Shown here: piece after piece, positions 5,840-16,093 of the stretch | How the letters are laid out: each line of letters begins with the position of its first letter | Numbering within the stretch: position 1 is the stretch's first letter | Source of the DNA: JAPLDB01 sp038230515 | Lineage (GTDB): Bacteria > Bacteroidota > Bacteroidia > AKYH767-A > 2013-40CM-41-45 | Direction: 5' to 3' | Length of the DNA stretch: 35,781 nucleotides | Assembly (NCBI GenBank): GCA_038230515.1 | Contig: JBBRND010000038.1 | Location: 1 to 35,781 of the forward strand | Program-made: the position numbers and the translations under genes | Notes under the pieces: generated by a model | The model's input: only the letters and a program-made list of their open reading frames with translations | The model's database searches: none | What the model was told of the DNA's origin: nothing

Positions 5840-8800
5840 TTACTGCACTACTACTTTTATCTGCTCGGTGTTGTATCCGCTCATAATGTTGAGAATATAC
5901 ATACCTTTTGCAAGCGTGCTGAGATCTATATCTACCGTGTTGATGCCTTCATTGGCTTCACCTGAAATATTAAGCACATTCTGACCAATTACATCAGTTA
6001 TGTTAAGATGGTATTGATCAGCCGAAGCAACAGTAAATTTAAGGGTTGCTTTATCAGTAGCAGGATTCGGATAAACCTCTGCTTTGAATTGATCAACCGT
6101 TCCTGTTATCTGCGCCTCCCGGCAGTTGATGGTAACTGCCTGTGTTTTGGTTCCACTTTGTCCGCAACCATTCAATGCTTTGCTGGTAAGAGTTCCGCCT
6201 GCCAAGCTCCATTGTACAAGTATGCATGAACCGGTAGCTGAACCAAGAATAGTAGCGCCAGCAGGAATAGTCCATGTGTAACTGGTGGCATTTATTGAAC
6301 CCACAGCGCAGTAAGTAACAATATCCGTATTGCACGGTGTAAAGTTGTTGCTGCTTGAAGAAATAGAAGTCGGTGTATTAGGTACACCGCCTACCACCAG
6401 CGCCCGTGCGCTGCTGCTTCCGCAAGCATTGTTAGCTGTAACCGTAAGGGTAGCGGAAACAAAATTTGCCGGAAAATCAATAGTTACTCCGCTTAAGTTA
6501 TTAGGGCCTGAAATAGAAGCCCCATTATTCGCTGTCCACGTGTAGGATGAAGCAGCAACCGGAGAAAGTACCGGAGCAATTGAATAAGATACACCTGTTT
6601 GTCCACATTGACCGGCAGCTAAACCTGATATATTTCCCGGAGTGTTCGGCTTGCCGTTTCCAATACCTTTTGTACGTGCAGCACTTGAGTTGGCACAATT
6701 ACCCAGTGAGCTTACACCAACTGTAGCTCCGCCCGGAATGGTACCTCCAAAAGTAATACTCACACTGTTTGAATTACCAGCAATACTTGAACCTGCGGGA
6801 GCTGTCCAAACATAAGAAGAAGCACCTGGTACAGCAGGAACGCTATACGAATAAGTACCACCCGGACACACATACGTTGGACCTGTGATAGCGCCCGGAA
6901 TTGTAGGAGAAGAAGTTACAATCATTGATCGTGCAGCAGTAGTCATACATGCATTAGTGGCAGTTACACTAATGGTAACAGTTGTATGTGCAACAAAGTC
7001 AACATTGATCGAACTACCTGTATTAGATCCATTGATGGTAGCACCGCTGCCGGTAATAGTCCAGGTATAAGTAATTCCAGGTCCCAGAGGCACTACGGAA
7101 TAAGAAACACTATTTGTATTCTGGCAAACTACAACAGGCAATCCTGTAGTAAAGCTTGGCACAGAAATTTTATTTTGGATGGAGAAACTTCGAGCCAGAC
7201 TATTACCGCATGCATTGGTTGCAATTAAAGAGAAAGGATAGTAAGAAGTTCCACCAGGAAGTGATCCAAAGAAGTTAATCGAAACCGCAGTACCACCACC
7301 GGCTATGGAAGCATAACCAGGAAGCAGCGAAGTCCATGTATAAGATGCAGCGGTAGGCACAGCAGGAATGGTATAATTAAATACGTTTCCTACACATGCT
7401 ACAGTTGGACCGCTTGGAGTAGCAGGTTTTGAAGGGGGAGAAGTAAGAATAGTAAGAATCATCTGATCAGCCGCTGATGAACATGGACCTTGAGGGTCAT
7501 CCGTAGTAAGAGTAAGTGTTACAATGCCATTGATAATATCCGAAGGACCAGGAGTATAAACTGCATTAGGTAATGATGCATTATCAAAAGTTCCATCCCC
7601 GCTTCTTGTCCATGTGGATGAAGAAGCGCCTCCACCAATACTTCCTGCAAGTTGTGCGGTGCCGGTGTAGCAAATACTCTGGTCAGCACCTGCATTTGCA
7701 ATAGGAGAATCATTAATCGTTACATTGAACGAGCAACTGGAACTTCCACATGAATTCGTTGCAGTGCAAGTAACCAACGTTGTTCCTGTAGCGAATGTAG
7801 AACCTGATGCAGGTAGGCAAACAACCGAAGCAGCCGGAGTTCCGGTTGCAGTAGGAGTAGAGAAGGTTGCAACGTGATTATCGCACTGCGTAATATCTGA
7901 AGGACAAGCACCTATCACCGGAGTTTCATTAATCGTTACATTGAATGAACAACTTGAAGTACCACATGAGTTAATAGCAGTACAAGTTACCAAGGTAGTC
8001 CCCATAGCGAAAGTAGAACCCGAAGCAGGTACGCAAACAACCGATGGAGTTGGAGTTCCAGTCGCAGTAGGAGTAGAGAATGTTGCAACATGGTTATCAC
8101 ATTGCGTAATATCTGAAGGACAAGCACCAATGACAGGAGTTTCATTAATCGTTACATTGAATGAACAATTGGAACTTCCACATGAATTAGTAGCAGTACA
8201 AGTAACCAAGGTAGTTCCTGTTGAGAATGAAGAACCTGATGCAGGTACACAAGCTACAGTTGGAGTTGGCGTTCCAGTCGCAGTAGGAGTAGAGAATGTT
8301 GCAACATGGTTATCACATTGCGTAATATCTGAAGGACAAGCGCTGATCACGGGAGTTTCATTGATCGTTACATTAAATGAGCAACTCGAAGTACCACATG
8401 AGTTAGTAGCAGTACAAGTTACCAAGGTAGTCCCCGTAGCGAAAGTAGAACCCGAAGCAGGTACACAAACAACCGAAGCAGCCGGAGTTCCAGTTGCAGT
8501 AGGATCGGTCCATGTCGGATTAAGATTGTCGCATACTGTAAAATCAGCGGGGCAAGAACCAATTACCGGACTCTCATTTACCGTTACATTGAATGAACAG
8601 CTTGAAGTACCACATGAATTAGTGGCGGTACAGGTTACCAACGTAGTTCCTGTTGCAAAAGTAGAACCCGAAGTGGGCACGCAAGCCACAGTCGGAGTAG
8701 GAGTTCCAGTTGCAGCCGGAGTGGAGAATGTAACAACATTATTATCGCACTGAGTAATATCCGAAGGGCAAGAACCAATTACAGGACTCTCATTTACCGT

Positions 8801-11800
8801 TACATTGAATGAACAACTAGAACTTCCACAAGAGTTAGTAGCAGTGCATGTAACCAACGTAGTTCCTGTAGCGAATGTAGAACCCGAAGCAGGTACACAT
8901 GCAACTGTTAAAGCCGGAGTTCCAGTTGCAGTAGGATCAGTCCATATCGGATTAAGATTGTCGCATACTGTAAAATCAGCGGGGCAAGAACCAATTACAG
9001 GACTCTCATTTACCGTTACATTGAATGAACAACTAGAACTTCCACATGAGTTAGTAGCAGTGCATGTAACCAACGTAGTTCCTGTAGCGAAAGTTGAACC
9101 CGAAGCAGGTACGCAAACAACCGATGCAGATGGAGTTCCAGTAGCAGTAGGAATAGAGAACGTTGCAACAGAGTTGTCGCACTGCGTAATATCTGAAGGA
9201 CAAGAACCGATCACAGGAGTTTCATTAATCGTTACATTGAATGAACAACTTGAAGTACCACATGAGTTAGTAGCAGTACAAGTTACCAAGGTAGTCCCCG
9301 TAGCGAATGTAGAACCCGAAGCAGGTACACAAACAATCGAAGCAGCCGGAGTTCCTGTTGCAGTAGGAGTAGAGAATGTTGCTACATTATTATCGCACTG
9401 AGTAATATCTGAAGGGCAAGCACCGATCACAGGAGTTTCATTAATCGTTACATTGAATGAACAACTTGAAGTACCGCATGAGTTGGTGGCAGTACAAGTC
9501 ACCAGTGTAGTCCCTGTAGCGAATGTAGAACCCGAAGCAGGTACGCAGACAACCGATGGAGTAGGAGTTCCAGTTGCAGTAGGAGTAGAGAACGTAGCAA
9601 CATGGTTATCGCACTGAGCAATGTTTAAAGGACATGCAGAAATAATAGGACTGTTATTTACATTTACAATACGGCTTCCTGTTAAGTCTGCTGCAATGGA
9701 TGTGCAATTTGCATCTGATAATGTAGCAACAGTATAAGTTGTATTAGATGTTGGCGAAACATTCACGCTAATAGTCGGAGCAGTTCCGCTGAATGCAATT
9801 GCACCCGGAGATAATGTTCCGCTTATAGTTCCTGAACCGGTGACAGAAATGCTGATTGATGAACTTCCGCCATTACAAATGGTAGTTGTTCCGCTGACAG
9901 ATGCTGTCGGACGTGCGTTTACATTTACAATACGGCTTCCTGTTAAGTCTGCTGCAATTGATGTGCAATTAGCATCCGATAATGTAGCAACAGTATAAGT
10001 TGTATTAGATGTTGGTGAAACACTCACGGTGATTGGGCTGGTGCTTCCACTAAATGGAATGGCTCCCGGTGATAGCGTTCCACTTTTGGTACCCGTACCC
10101 GTAACAGTAATGCTGATGGAAGAACTTAATCCATTACAAATAGTAGCAGAACCGCTTAAAGATGCTGTCGGACGGGCATTCACATTTACTGTGCGGGTTC
10201 CTGTTAAGTCACCTGCTATGGATGTGCAATTTGCATCAGTTAATGTAGCAACTGAATATGTTGTATTGGATGTGGGTGATACACTCACAGTGATTGTAGG
10301 AGCAGTGCCGCTGAATGCAATGGCACCAGGTGATAAGGTTCCGCTTATTGTGCCTGAACCAGTAACTGAAATGCTGATAGAACTACTTCCTCCATTGCAA
10401 ATGGTTGCTGTTCCGCTCAAAGATGCGGTCGGACGCTGATTAACAATTACAGTGGTAGCAGCGCTTGACACGCTTGGGCAAGATCCTCCAACATTTGCTA
10501 TTACTGTATAATTTTGATTACTTGTAAGTGAACCCGTTGTAGTTTGCGATTCTGCTGTGCTTCCTGCCGGAGCATTTGTTCCTGTCCAAGTATAGGTAAA
10601 ATAATTGGGAGCTGCAAAGCTGCTTGGCGTATTCCAGTTTGGATTTCCTCCAACTCCATCTGTTACAGAACTTGCGTCAAATTTATATTGAGCCAGCTTT
10701 GTTTTACTTGTGGTTGCAGCAGGGTTAAACATTATAGATACAATTTCCGTCTGAGTTAAAGAACCGTTCCATATTCTATAGTCATCAAGCGAACCTGTGA
10801 AAGCTCCATAGTTTGCACCACCTGTTCCATCTGATCCTATACTTGGATAAGAAAAACTACCGAAGGTGCTAGTGAGCCCGGTTGCTACTTTAGAGCCATT
10901 TATATACAACGAAGGTGTCCTTGAAGTATAAACCACTGCCACGTGTGTCCATGTGGTTATTGTTGCTGGAAAAGTATAGGATAATAAAGGTGAGATGTAA
11001 CCATTTCCATGCTCATAAACTGAGATGCCATTTGTTCCTACAGAAACACCCGCTCCTGCATTGGTACCTGATTGCAAAGGCATAACAGCGTATTTCTGCC
11101 CAGTAAGTCCGGTGGTGGCACTGGTTGACTGGGGGTTTATAGTAATAGCACCAACAGGTTTTACCCAGAAATCCATTGTAAAGCTATTTGAAACAGAGGC
11201 ATTGGCAGCAGAAGTTCCTGTAGTGCCCGTAAAGCTTGCCACCGTGCCTCCGGGTGCTAATCCGCTTGCGATAAGCGTTGCAGTTGCACCAGAGCAATAG
11301 GGTCCACCATTGCTTGAAGTTGGCGCAGGAATTGTAGTTATTGCAAAAAGCGAAGCAGTTATGCTTGTTCCTCCTGGTGTTGTAACCGCAATAGCTCCTG
11401 AGGTTGCCCCTGCAGGTACTGTAGCTGTAATTGTTGTGGAGTTTATAACACTATAAGTTATTGCTGTGGTACCATTAAAGGTTACGGCAGTAGCGCCAGT
11501 AAAGCCCGTTCCGCTAATAGTTACCGTCTGTCCGACACATGTACTGAAAGGTGAAATGCTGGTTACTACAGGTGGTGTTGCTTGTATAACTAAATTGTCT
11601 AAGCTGCAATTGTCGCCAAAACCTGAATGAAATTTGAAGCCGACATAAACTGTGGCCAGATTACCAGCACCCGCTGGAAGAGTAATTGATTTTAATTTCC
11701 ATTGACTTGTACCTGAAGTTAACGATGCATCATGGCGTGCCACAAATTGAACATCAGTCCAGGTTGTTCCATCCGTTGAATATTGAACCGTTACTCCTTC

Positions 11801-13414
11801 AGTCAAATATTGGCCTGAATTATAGCTTGTATTATTATCGTTGTCCCAATAAAAATTAACATCAACGCTTGGCTTACCTGTGGTTGTTATCGGAGTAGAA
11901 ACCAACCTGGTCTCATTATTATTTGTAATGCTGTATGAATCCCAATAAACATAGTCAGCACCTTCCTGAGGTACAGTGGATGGGTTTGAAGAGCTTGCCT
12001 GATATAAAATATTTGAAGTACCGGTTATAAATTGCTGAGACCAGCACACAGGTATAGTGATGGCGTTAAACCCTTGTGAGTAAGGGAGGGTAGCATTTAC
12101 ACAAAGAGTAGTAAATGATCCTTGCGCTCCATATCCTGTTCCTCCACTATTTGTGGCATACGAGTGATAGTAATAAACAGTACCGGGTGACAGTCCTGAA
12201 AGGGTGGAAGAAAAACTACCACCGGCTAAATTGCTTGCTGGAACCGCTGCTCCTGTTCCATTGGCAAAACCATTGGTTATGCTATATTCTATTCCATACG
12301 AAATTGTGGAAGTACAACCCGCTACCAAGGTTCCTGCAACCGTGGCTCCTGTAGTTGTTATTGCACTTGCTGCTCCTGAAGTTGAAGAGGGTGCTGTATT
12401 TACACCGCTCCCTGAAGCTGCCTCATTTATGGAAGAAGCTCCACCACCGCCTATTACTATATTACCACTGTAAGATTGAACAAGTGTTGGGTTGAATTTT
12501 ACAAATATTACCTGTGAATAAGAACCTCCCGGCTGAGTTAAGGATAAGGTAGTGCTATAACTACCTCCCGATGTTGTAGAATAGGTAAATCCGGATAAAG
12601 CTGCAACTGTTATATTGGCTGAAGTAAGATTAGTGCCAGTAATTGTAAATGAATTGGGACCTGCAGTAGTATTGGTACATACATTGCCAAATGCAGTTAA
12701 TGCTGTAACAGCCAACAGAGGAGATGGAGGAGTGTATGTTAAAGAAACCTCGTCAATGGCTGCTGGGGGATTGGTCCCACCAGAAGCATCATTTCTCCAG
12801 CAAAAAGCTAACACTTGAGTAGTTCCCGCAAATGAACTTAAATCTATACCAGCTTCTGTTGAGAATACTGTAGCACTTGATGAATTATATTTGCCTAGTC
12901 CTACGCTTCCAGAGCCTAAAAGTGTTCCTCCAACAGGTGTAGCTGATGAAACAAAAACCCTCATCCAATCATACTGATTAGCACCACCGGAATTTTCGCC
13001 AACGCATCTCCACTTAAAACTTAAAATAATATTAGTGGCACCGACAGGAAACGTAACACTTCTATAAATATATGAAACTTTTGTAGCGGTCATTATATAG
13101 GTATTGCCAGCACCTCCTGAGGCACTTACATCTATGTACGCACCCCGTAATCCGGCTGTTTTAGCCACAGTACCGCAATACCATATATTTTGATTATCCG
13201 CGGCTGTTGACCAACCATTTGCAACAAATGTAGTTCCTGTTTCAAACCCCCCATCACCAGTCGGTGAAATTAATACTGTTTGCGCATTCGCATTCGTTGT
13301 CGACAATCCTAATACAATAAGAAGTGAAAACACCCATCGAAAGATGCCTGCCATTGTTTTTGAATAGTTTTTGTTTTTCATTTTTTCAGAAGTGTAATTG
13401 TTGTTTTTCATCAT
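5840..13414 (-). CDS. Giant repeat-rich T9SS-secreted adhesin-like protein
   Basis: A 2524-residue exported protein. A signal peptide (hydrophobic core FSLLIVLGL, cut after NANAQ near residue 45) is followed by a jellyroll-like region (about 45-230) and a cleaved-adhesin-like region opening LPYSQGFNAI (about 440-615). Next come an IPT/TIG domain (about 618-695), a LamG/concanavalin-like domain (about 745-885), three 87-residue beta repeats (about 992-1254), nine 72-residue HYR-like repeats (about 1254-1902) and roughly five PKD-like modules (about 1995-2420). The last 80 or so residues are a T9SS type A sorting domain (VYPNPATDK to YILNIMSGY...). HYR, PKD and TIG repeats usually act as stalks, while LamG and MAM-like domains bind glycans or proteins, so a surface adhesin is the natural reading. 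The first 12 codons are partly duplicated (KNNNY, then KNKNY), so ATG at 13381 is an alternative start. A promoter lies at 13513-13543 and a terminator at 5770-5807. Confidence 0.93.
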   Translation of the reverse strand: MMKNNNYTSEKMKNKNYSKTMAGIFRWVFSLLIVLGLSTTNANAQTVLISPTGDGGFETGTTFVANGWSTAADNQNIWYCGTVAKTAGLRGAYIDVSASGGAGNTYIMTATKVSYIYRSVTFPVGATNIILSFKWRCVGENSGGANQYDWMRVFVSSATPVGGTLLGSGSVGLGKYNSSSATVFSTEAGIDLSSFAGTTQVLAFCWRNDASGGTNPPAAIDEVSLTYTPPSPLLAVTALTAFGNVCTNTTAGPNSFTITGTNLTSANITVAALSGFTYSTTSGGSYSTTLSLTQPGGSYSQVIFVKFNPTLVQSYSGNIVIGGGGASSINEAASGSGVNTAPSSTSGAASAITTTGATVAGTLVAGCTSTISYGIEYSITNGFANGTGAAVPASNLAGGSFSSTLSGLSPGTVYYYHSYATNSGGTGYGAQGSFTTLCVNATLPYSQGFNAITIPVCWSQQFITGTSNILYQASSSNPSTVPQEGADYVYWDSYSITNNNETRLVSTPITTTGKPSVDVNFYWDNDNNTSYNSGQYLTEGVTVQYSTDGTTWTDVQFVARHDASLTSGTSQWKLKSITLPAGAGNLATVYVGFKFHSGFGDNCSLDNLVIQATPPVVTSISPFSTCVGQTVTISGTGFTGATAVTFNGTTAITYSVINSTTITATVPAGATSGAIAVTTPGGTSITASLFAITTIPAPTSSNGGPYCSGATATLIASGLAPGGTVASFTGTTGTSAANASVSNSFTMDFWVKPVGAITINPQSTSATTGLTGQKYAVMPLQSGTNAGAGVSVGTNGISVYEHGNGYISPLLSYTFPATITTWTHVAVVYTSRTPSLYINGSKVATGLTSTFGSFSYPSIGSDGTGGANYGAFTGSLDDYRIWNGSLTQTEIVSIMFNPAATTSKTKLAQYKFDASSVTDGVGGNPNWNTPSSFAAPNYFTYTWTGTNAPAGSTAESQTTTGSLTSNQNYTVIANVGGSCPSVSSAATTVIVNQRPTASLSGTATICNGGSSSISISVTGSGTISGTLSPGAIAFSGTAPTITVSVSPTSNTTYSVATLTDANCTSIAGDLTGTRTVNVNARPTASLSGSATICNGLSSSISITVTGTGTKSGTLSPGAIPFSGSTSPITVSVSPTSNTTYTVATLSDANCTSIAADLTGSRIVNVNARPTASVSGTTTICNGGSSSISISVTGSGTISGTLSPGAIAFSGTAPTISVNVSPTSNTTYTVATLSDANCTSIAADLTGSRIVNVNNSPIISACPLNIAQCDNHVATFSTPTATGTPTPSVVCVPASGSTFATGTTLVTCTATNSCGTSSCSFNVTINETPVIGACPSDITQCDNNVATFSTPTATGTPAASIVCVPASGSTFATGTTLVTCTATNSCGTSSCSFNVTINETPVIGSCPSDITQCDNSVATFSIPTATGTPSASVVCVPASGSTFATGTTLVTCTATNSCGSSSCSFNVTVNESPVIGSCPADFTVCDNLNPIWTDPTATGTPALTVACVPASGSTFATGTTLVTCTATNSCGSSSCSFNVTVNESPVIGSCPSDITQCDNNVVTFSTPAATGTPTPTVACVPTSGSTFATGTTLVTCTATNSCGTSSCSFNVTVNESPVIGSCPADFTVCDNLNPTWTDPTATGTPAASVVCVPASGSTFATGTTLVTCTATNSCGTSSCSFNVTINETPVISACPSDITQCDNHVATFSTPTATGTPTPTVACVPASGSSFSTGTTLVTCTATNSCGSSNCSFNVTINETPVIGACPSDITQCDNHVATFSTPTATGTPTPSVVCVPASGSTFAMGTTLVTCTAINSCGTSSCSFNVTINETPVIGACPSDITQCDNHVATFSTPTATGTPAASVVCLPASGSTFATGTTLVTCTATNSCGSSSCSFNVTINDSPIANAGADQSICYTGTAQLAGSIGGGASSSTWTRSGDGTFDNASLPNAVYTPGPSDIINGIVTLTLTTDDPQGPCSSAADQMILTILTSPPSKPATPSGPTVACVGNVFNYTIPAVPTAASYTWTSLLPGYASIAGGGTAVSINFFGSLPGGTSYYPFSLIATNACGNSLARSFSIQNKISVPSFTTGLPVVVCQNTNSVSYSVVPLGPGITYTWTITGSGATINGSNTGSSINVDFVAHTTVTISVTATNACMTTAARSMIVTSSPTIPGAITGPTYVCPGGTYSYSVPAVPGASSYVWTAPAGSSIAGNSNSVSITFGGTIPGGATVGVSSLGNCANSSAARTKGIGNGKPNTPGNISGLAAGQCGQTGVSYSIAPVLSPVAASSYTWTANNGASISGPNNLSGVTIDFPANFVSATLTVTANNACGSSSARALVVGGVPNTPTSISSSSNNFTPCNTDIVTYCAVGSINATSYTWTIPAGATILGSATGSCILVQWSLAGGTLTSKALNGCGQSGTKTQAVTINCREAQITGTVDQFKAEVYPNPATDKATLKFTVASADQYHLNITDVIGQNVLNISGEANEGINTVDIDLSTLAKGMYILNIMSGYNTEQIKVVVQ
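7709..9652 (-). repeat. Nine tandem 216-bp HYR-like coding repeats
   Basis: Exactly 1944 bp, nine units of 72 codons. Typical unit landmarks are CPSDITQCDN, FSTPTATGTP, VPASGSTFATG, TLVTCTATNSCG and SSCSFNV. Units 4 and 6 share a distinct CPADFTVCDN...WTDPTATGTP version, which suggests that a two-unit block was duplicated. Near-identity at DNA level implies recent expansion or gene conversion. Confidence 0.9.
9653..10440 (-). repeat. Three tandem 87-codon coding repeats
   Basis: Three units of about 261 bp start RPTAS(L/V)SG and contain TICNG, SISISVTG, TLSPGAI, VSPTSNTTY, DANCTSIA and DLTG. They directly precede the HYR-like block in the protein. Confidence 0.85.
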
Positions 13415-13512
13415 TTGGCGGATTAGAATCCACGGTAAGTTATACCGATGTTTTTTATTTTAAGAAATAGAAAGAATTGCGTTACTGAGGTTCATGTCTC
13501 AGCTTAATGCCA

Positions 13513-13543
13513 CGAAAGTACTGTACTATTCTGGTTTATCAAA
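13513..13543 (-). promoter_or_regulatory. Promoter of the giant T9SS gene
   Basis: On the minus strand TTTG (13543-13540), 19 bp of spacer and TACTTTCG (13520-13513) fit the -33/-7 arrangement with one mismatch at -7. The leader to the ATG at 13414 is about 90-95 nt. The rest of 13415-13755 holds no gene that I can see. Confidence 0.5.
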
Positions 13544-13755
13544 ATATAATACGGTATTTAACCTAAAAATTTGACGAATGAATGATTTTTGTTGGTAAAC
13601 GTCTGTTAAATGTGGCAAGCACTTTTTTATGATTGTTAAATCAGGAAGTATTTAGGTTGAAATTTTAAAGGTTTGGCTTGTTTTTAAACTGTTTTCTAAC
13701 TGTGAAAATATTTTTTAAAAATTTCAGTTCATTTACAAACATCGGAAGAATCATT

Positions 13756-15285
13756 CTATTCCGCTATTATTTTTCCAGTTGAAATTATTTTTTCATTTTG
13801 AAATACCTTGTAAAAATAAATTCCACTTTCCAGGTTATCTCTATCAAGTATTATTTTATCTGTGCTTTCAAAAACTTTTCTTGCCAATGATCTACCGTAC
13901 ATATCAAAAATTCTAAGTTCATAATTATCGGATTTTCCTGAAGTGGAAACTTCTATAGTTATTTGCGAAGTAAAAGGGTTAGGATATTCTTTGGCATGCT
14001 CTTGTATTGGAGATTGACTTGCGGTAATATCAGTGCTAATGCAGTGTACCCCTCCGTTTCCTGTTGGATTACGGAAGTAATTGATGTGACCTGAATCCGG
14101 AAGGATAACATGCAGCGTGCATCCAGTGTAGGCAACAAATGGTGTGATATTGCTGTTACCTAAACCATACGGCACACTCCAACTGATGCCCCCGTCAGTT
14201 GAATGTAAATACTGCCCACCGGCTCCCGACTTTACATAGGTTACATGCAGTTCCTCTCCATCACGAACCATATCAGGATAGTAATGAGTATTGGCAGTGT
14301 CATTGGTTAAAGCAGTGCCCGTTGCCCATGTTGCACCTGTGTCAGACGACTGAGCCAACAGTATCTGGAATCTCCCTGAAGGCGCACCGGCAGCAATTAC
14401 ATCTATGTACCCGCTGTCGGCACTCACCATGCAGCCATAATCAGATGCTGGAATTACTACTACATCCGAATCCCAGGTGGCTCCGTAATCTCCTGAATGT
14501 TTATAAAAGATTTGCATCTGCCCGCTCCGGTTGTCATTCCATGACATGAATACATGCGCACCTTCTGCATTGATGGCTTCATCTTCCGAACGACCACCAG
14601 CAAAAGTAATTTGCCTGTGGTTATGCCACGTCATTCCATTATCAACGGACTGCAGAAAGAATATCTCCGTGTTGTAAGGTGCTGAGGATACAAGAATGTC
14701 ATTTGCCACATACACATGGTTGCCAGATACGGTAACAGCGGGCCAATCAGCAACCAAAGAATCAATCGTCATGTTTGTTCCCCACGTGTCTCCACCGTCA
14801 AGGGAATGCATGTAATGAGACGAGCGGTGATTGTCGAGTGTGTCAATTTCTCTCCACACAACATGTACGCTTGAACCGTTAACTGCAATTGCAGCGTTCC
14901 ATGCATTGCCGGTTGTGTCTGTAATGGCGATGGGTATGCTCCATGTCAATCCTTTGTCAGCAGATCGGGTGTAAAAGACTGCGCCATGCGTTGTGTTGAA
15001 TCTGTCGCCATAAACAACATGAACAGAGTCTCCACTTACTGCGATACATGAGCCCATACTCTCATTTAATCCTGCCGAAATTGCATTGGGAGAAATGTTT
15101 GCTGCGGTGCTCCATTGTGCGTTACCCGCAAAAGAAAAAACGCTTACGAAGATTAACAACGCAATGATTTTTACCAGGTCATAGAGTTGTGCTTGTTTTT
15201 CGATTAAAACCCTTCCTTTAAGAATTTGGATATATCGTATTGGGTGGTGGTTTACCTTTCTCATAATGAAGTACAGTATATTCAC
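13756..15285 (-). CDS. BNR-repeat (sialidase-fold) T9SS-secreted protein
   Basis: A 509-residue exported protein. The hydrophobic segment LVKIIALLIFVSVFSFAGNA (about 37-56) ends in a signal cleavage site before QWSTA. The ATG at 15285 gives an unusually long n-region; an ATG at 15264 is also possible. The body (about 60-415) is a beta-propeller with repeated Asp-box (BNR) motifs S-x-D-x-G-x-T-W: SADKGLTWS, SLDGGDTWG, SVDNGMTWH, SGDYGATWD, SSDTGATWA and STDGGISWS. Six Asp boxes match a sialidase-type six-bladed fold. The Arg triad and the catalytic Tyr/Glu of true sialidases are not obvious, so glycan or protein binding is as likely as hydrolysis. Residues about 427-509 are a T9SS type A sorting domain (EYPNPFTS to GIYFYKV). 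Confidence 0.88.
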   Translation of the reverse strand: MNILYFIMRKVNHHPIRYIQILKGRVLIEKQAQLYDLVKIIALLIFVSVFSFAGNAQWSTAANISPNAISAGLNESMGSCIAVSGDSVHVVYGDRFNTTHGAVFYTRSADKGLTWSIPIAITDTTGNAWNAAIAVNGSSVHVVWREIDTLDNHRSSHYMHSLDGGDTWGTNMTIDSLVADWPAVTVSGNHVYVANDILVSSAPYNTEIFFLQSVDNGMTWHNHRQITFAGGRSEDEAINAEGAHVFMSWNDNRSGQMQIFYKHSGDYGATWDSDVVVIPASDYGCMVSADSGYIDVIAAGAPSGRFQILLAQSSDTGATWATGTALTNDTANTHYYPDMVRDGEELHVTYVKSGAGGQYLHSTDGGISWSVPYGLGNSNITPFVAYTGCTLHVILPDSGHINYFRNPTGNGGVHCISTDITASQSPIQEHAKEYPNPFTSQITIEVSTSGKSDNYELRIFDMYGRSLARKVFESTDKIILDRDNLESGIYFYKVFQNEKIISTGKIIAE

Positions 15286-15415
15286 TTATTGTTATTTTTT
15301 AAGGGTGTTCATAATTAACCATTCTTGCTTTATCTACTTGGTGTTCGTGATTACCGCGTAGTTTGCTTCGCTTAATTCAAATTAGCATACACTTTAACTA
15401 ACAGATAGGAAAAAT

Positions 15416-16090
15416 TCAGCACAATAGTTGTTCAAAAAATCCTCCGATTTGTTTTTCCCTGTCAACGAAATGAATTTCTAAAATCCAATGTCGTTTATTG
15501 CCATTAGCGTCAAGCAAAAACATATCGTTAGGGTTCTCCGGGTGAACATAAAGTCCATAATTTTTCGGTTCTAGTCTTTCGTGAGGAAAATTTCCGATAA
15601 GATGACCTGCTAATTGCCCTCCGTATTCATAACCATATTTTTTTGTTACCTTCAATATGTACTCGTGAAATTCTGCTCCTGTTAATTTTGTCTGTTTGCT
15701 GAACCATTCTTTCGTTTCGTACCAAGCGGTTTCAATATCGTTCTTCAATTTCAGTTTGTAAGGGTCGTTGCCTATGACAAAGGTTCTTCCAAAGTCGGCT
15801 TCCCAATCTTCGAATATGGGTCCGAAGTCTAAAAATAAAATATCATCTTTTTGAATAATTAAATCTGGAGGGTTGTCATCATAAGGTCTCAAAGTATTTG
15901 TTCCTGCTCTTACAATTCTTTTGTGCCAATATTTCTCTATGCCGAAAAGCTCGTTAGCCAAAACAAATATTTCTTCATTGAGTTGCTTCTCCGATTTACC
16001 TGCTGCAATTAATTTACGGGTTTCAATTGTTTGAAATAACTGAAGTGCTTTTACTTCAGCTTCCATTAATTTTGCTACTGTTGGAGTCAT
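15416..16090 (-). CDS. M24 family metallopeptidase (Xaa-Pro aminopeptidase-like)
   Basis: A 224-residue cytoplasmic protein with the pita-bread catalytic domain and no N-terminal creatinase domain. The five dimetal ligands are all in place: D88 (FLDFGP), D99 (EADFGRT), H163 (AGHLIGNFPHE), E205 (LEIHFVD) and E220 (FFEQLL). Family members remove N-terminal residues, often before proline. The GNFPHE region and short length resemble a Bacteroidota subgroup of M24 proteins whose substrate I cannot name. The ATG lies 3 nt after the stop of the propeller lipoprotein gene, so the two are probably translationally coupled. No clear terminator is visible downstream. Confidence 0.88.
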   Translation of the reverse strand: MTPTVAKLMEAEVKALQLFQTIETRKLIAAGKSEKQLNEEIFVLANELFGIEKYWHKRIVRAGTNTLRPYDDNPPDLIIQKDDILFLDFGPIFEDWEADFGRTFVIGNDPYKLKLKNDIETAWYETKEWFSKQTKLTGAEFHEYILKVTKKYGYEYGGQLAGHLIGNFPHERLEPKNYGLYVHPENPNDMFLLDANGNKRHWILEIHFVDREKQIGGFFEQLLC

Positions 16091-16093
16091 ATA

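Noticed and set aside
7941..9401. Long plus-strand frames of 270 and 198 codons
   Set aside because: These are antisense shadows of the HYR-like repeats; the minus-strand frame has signal peptide, domains and T9SS tail.
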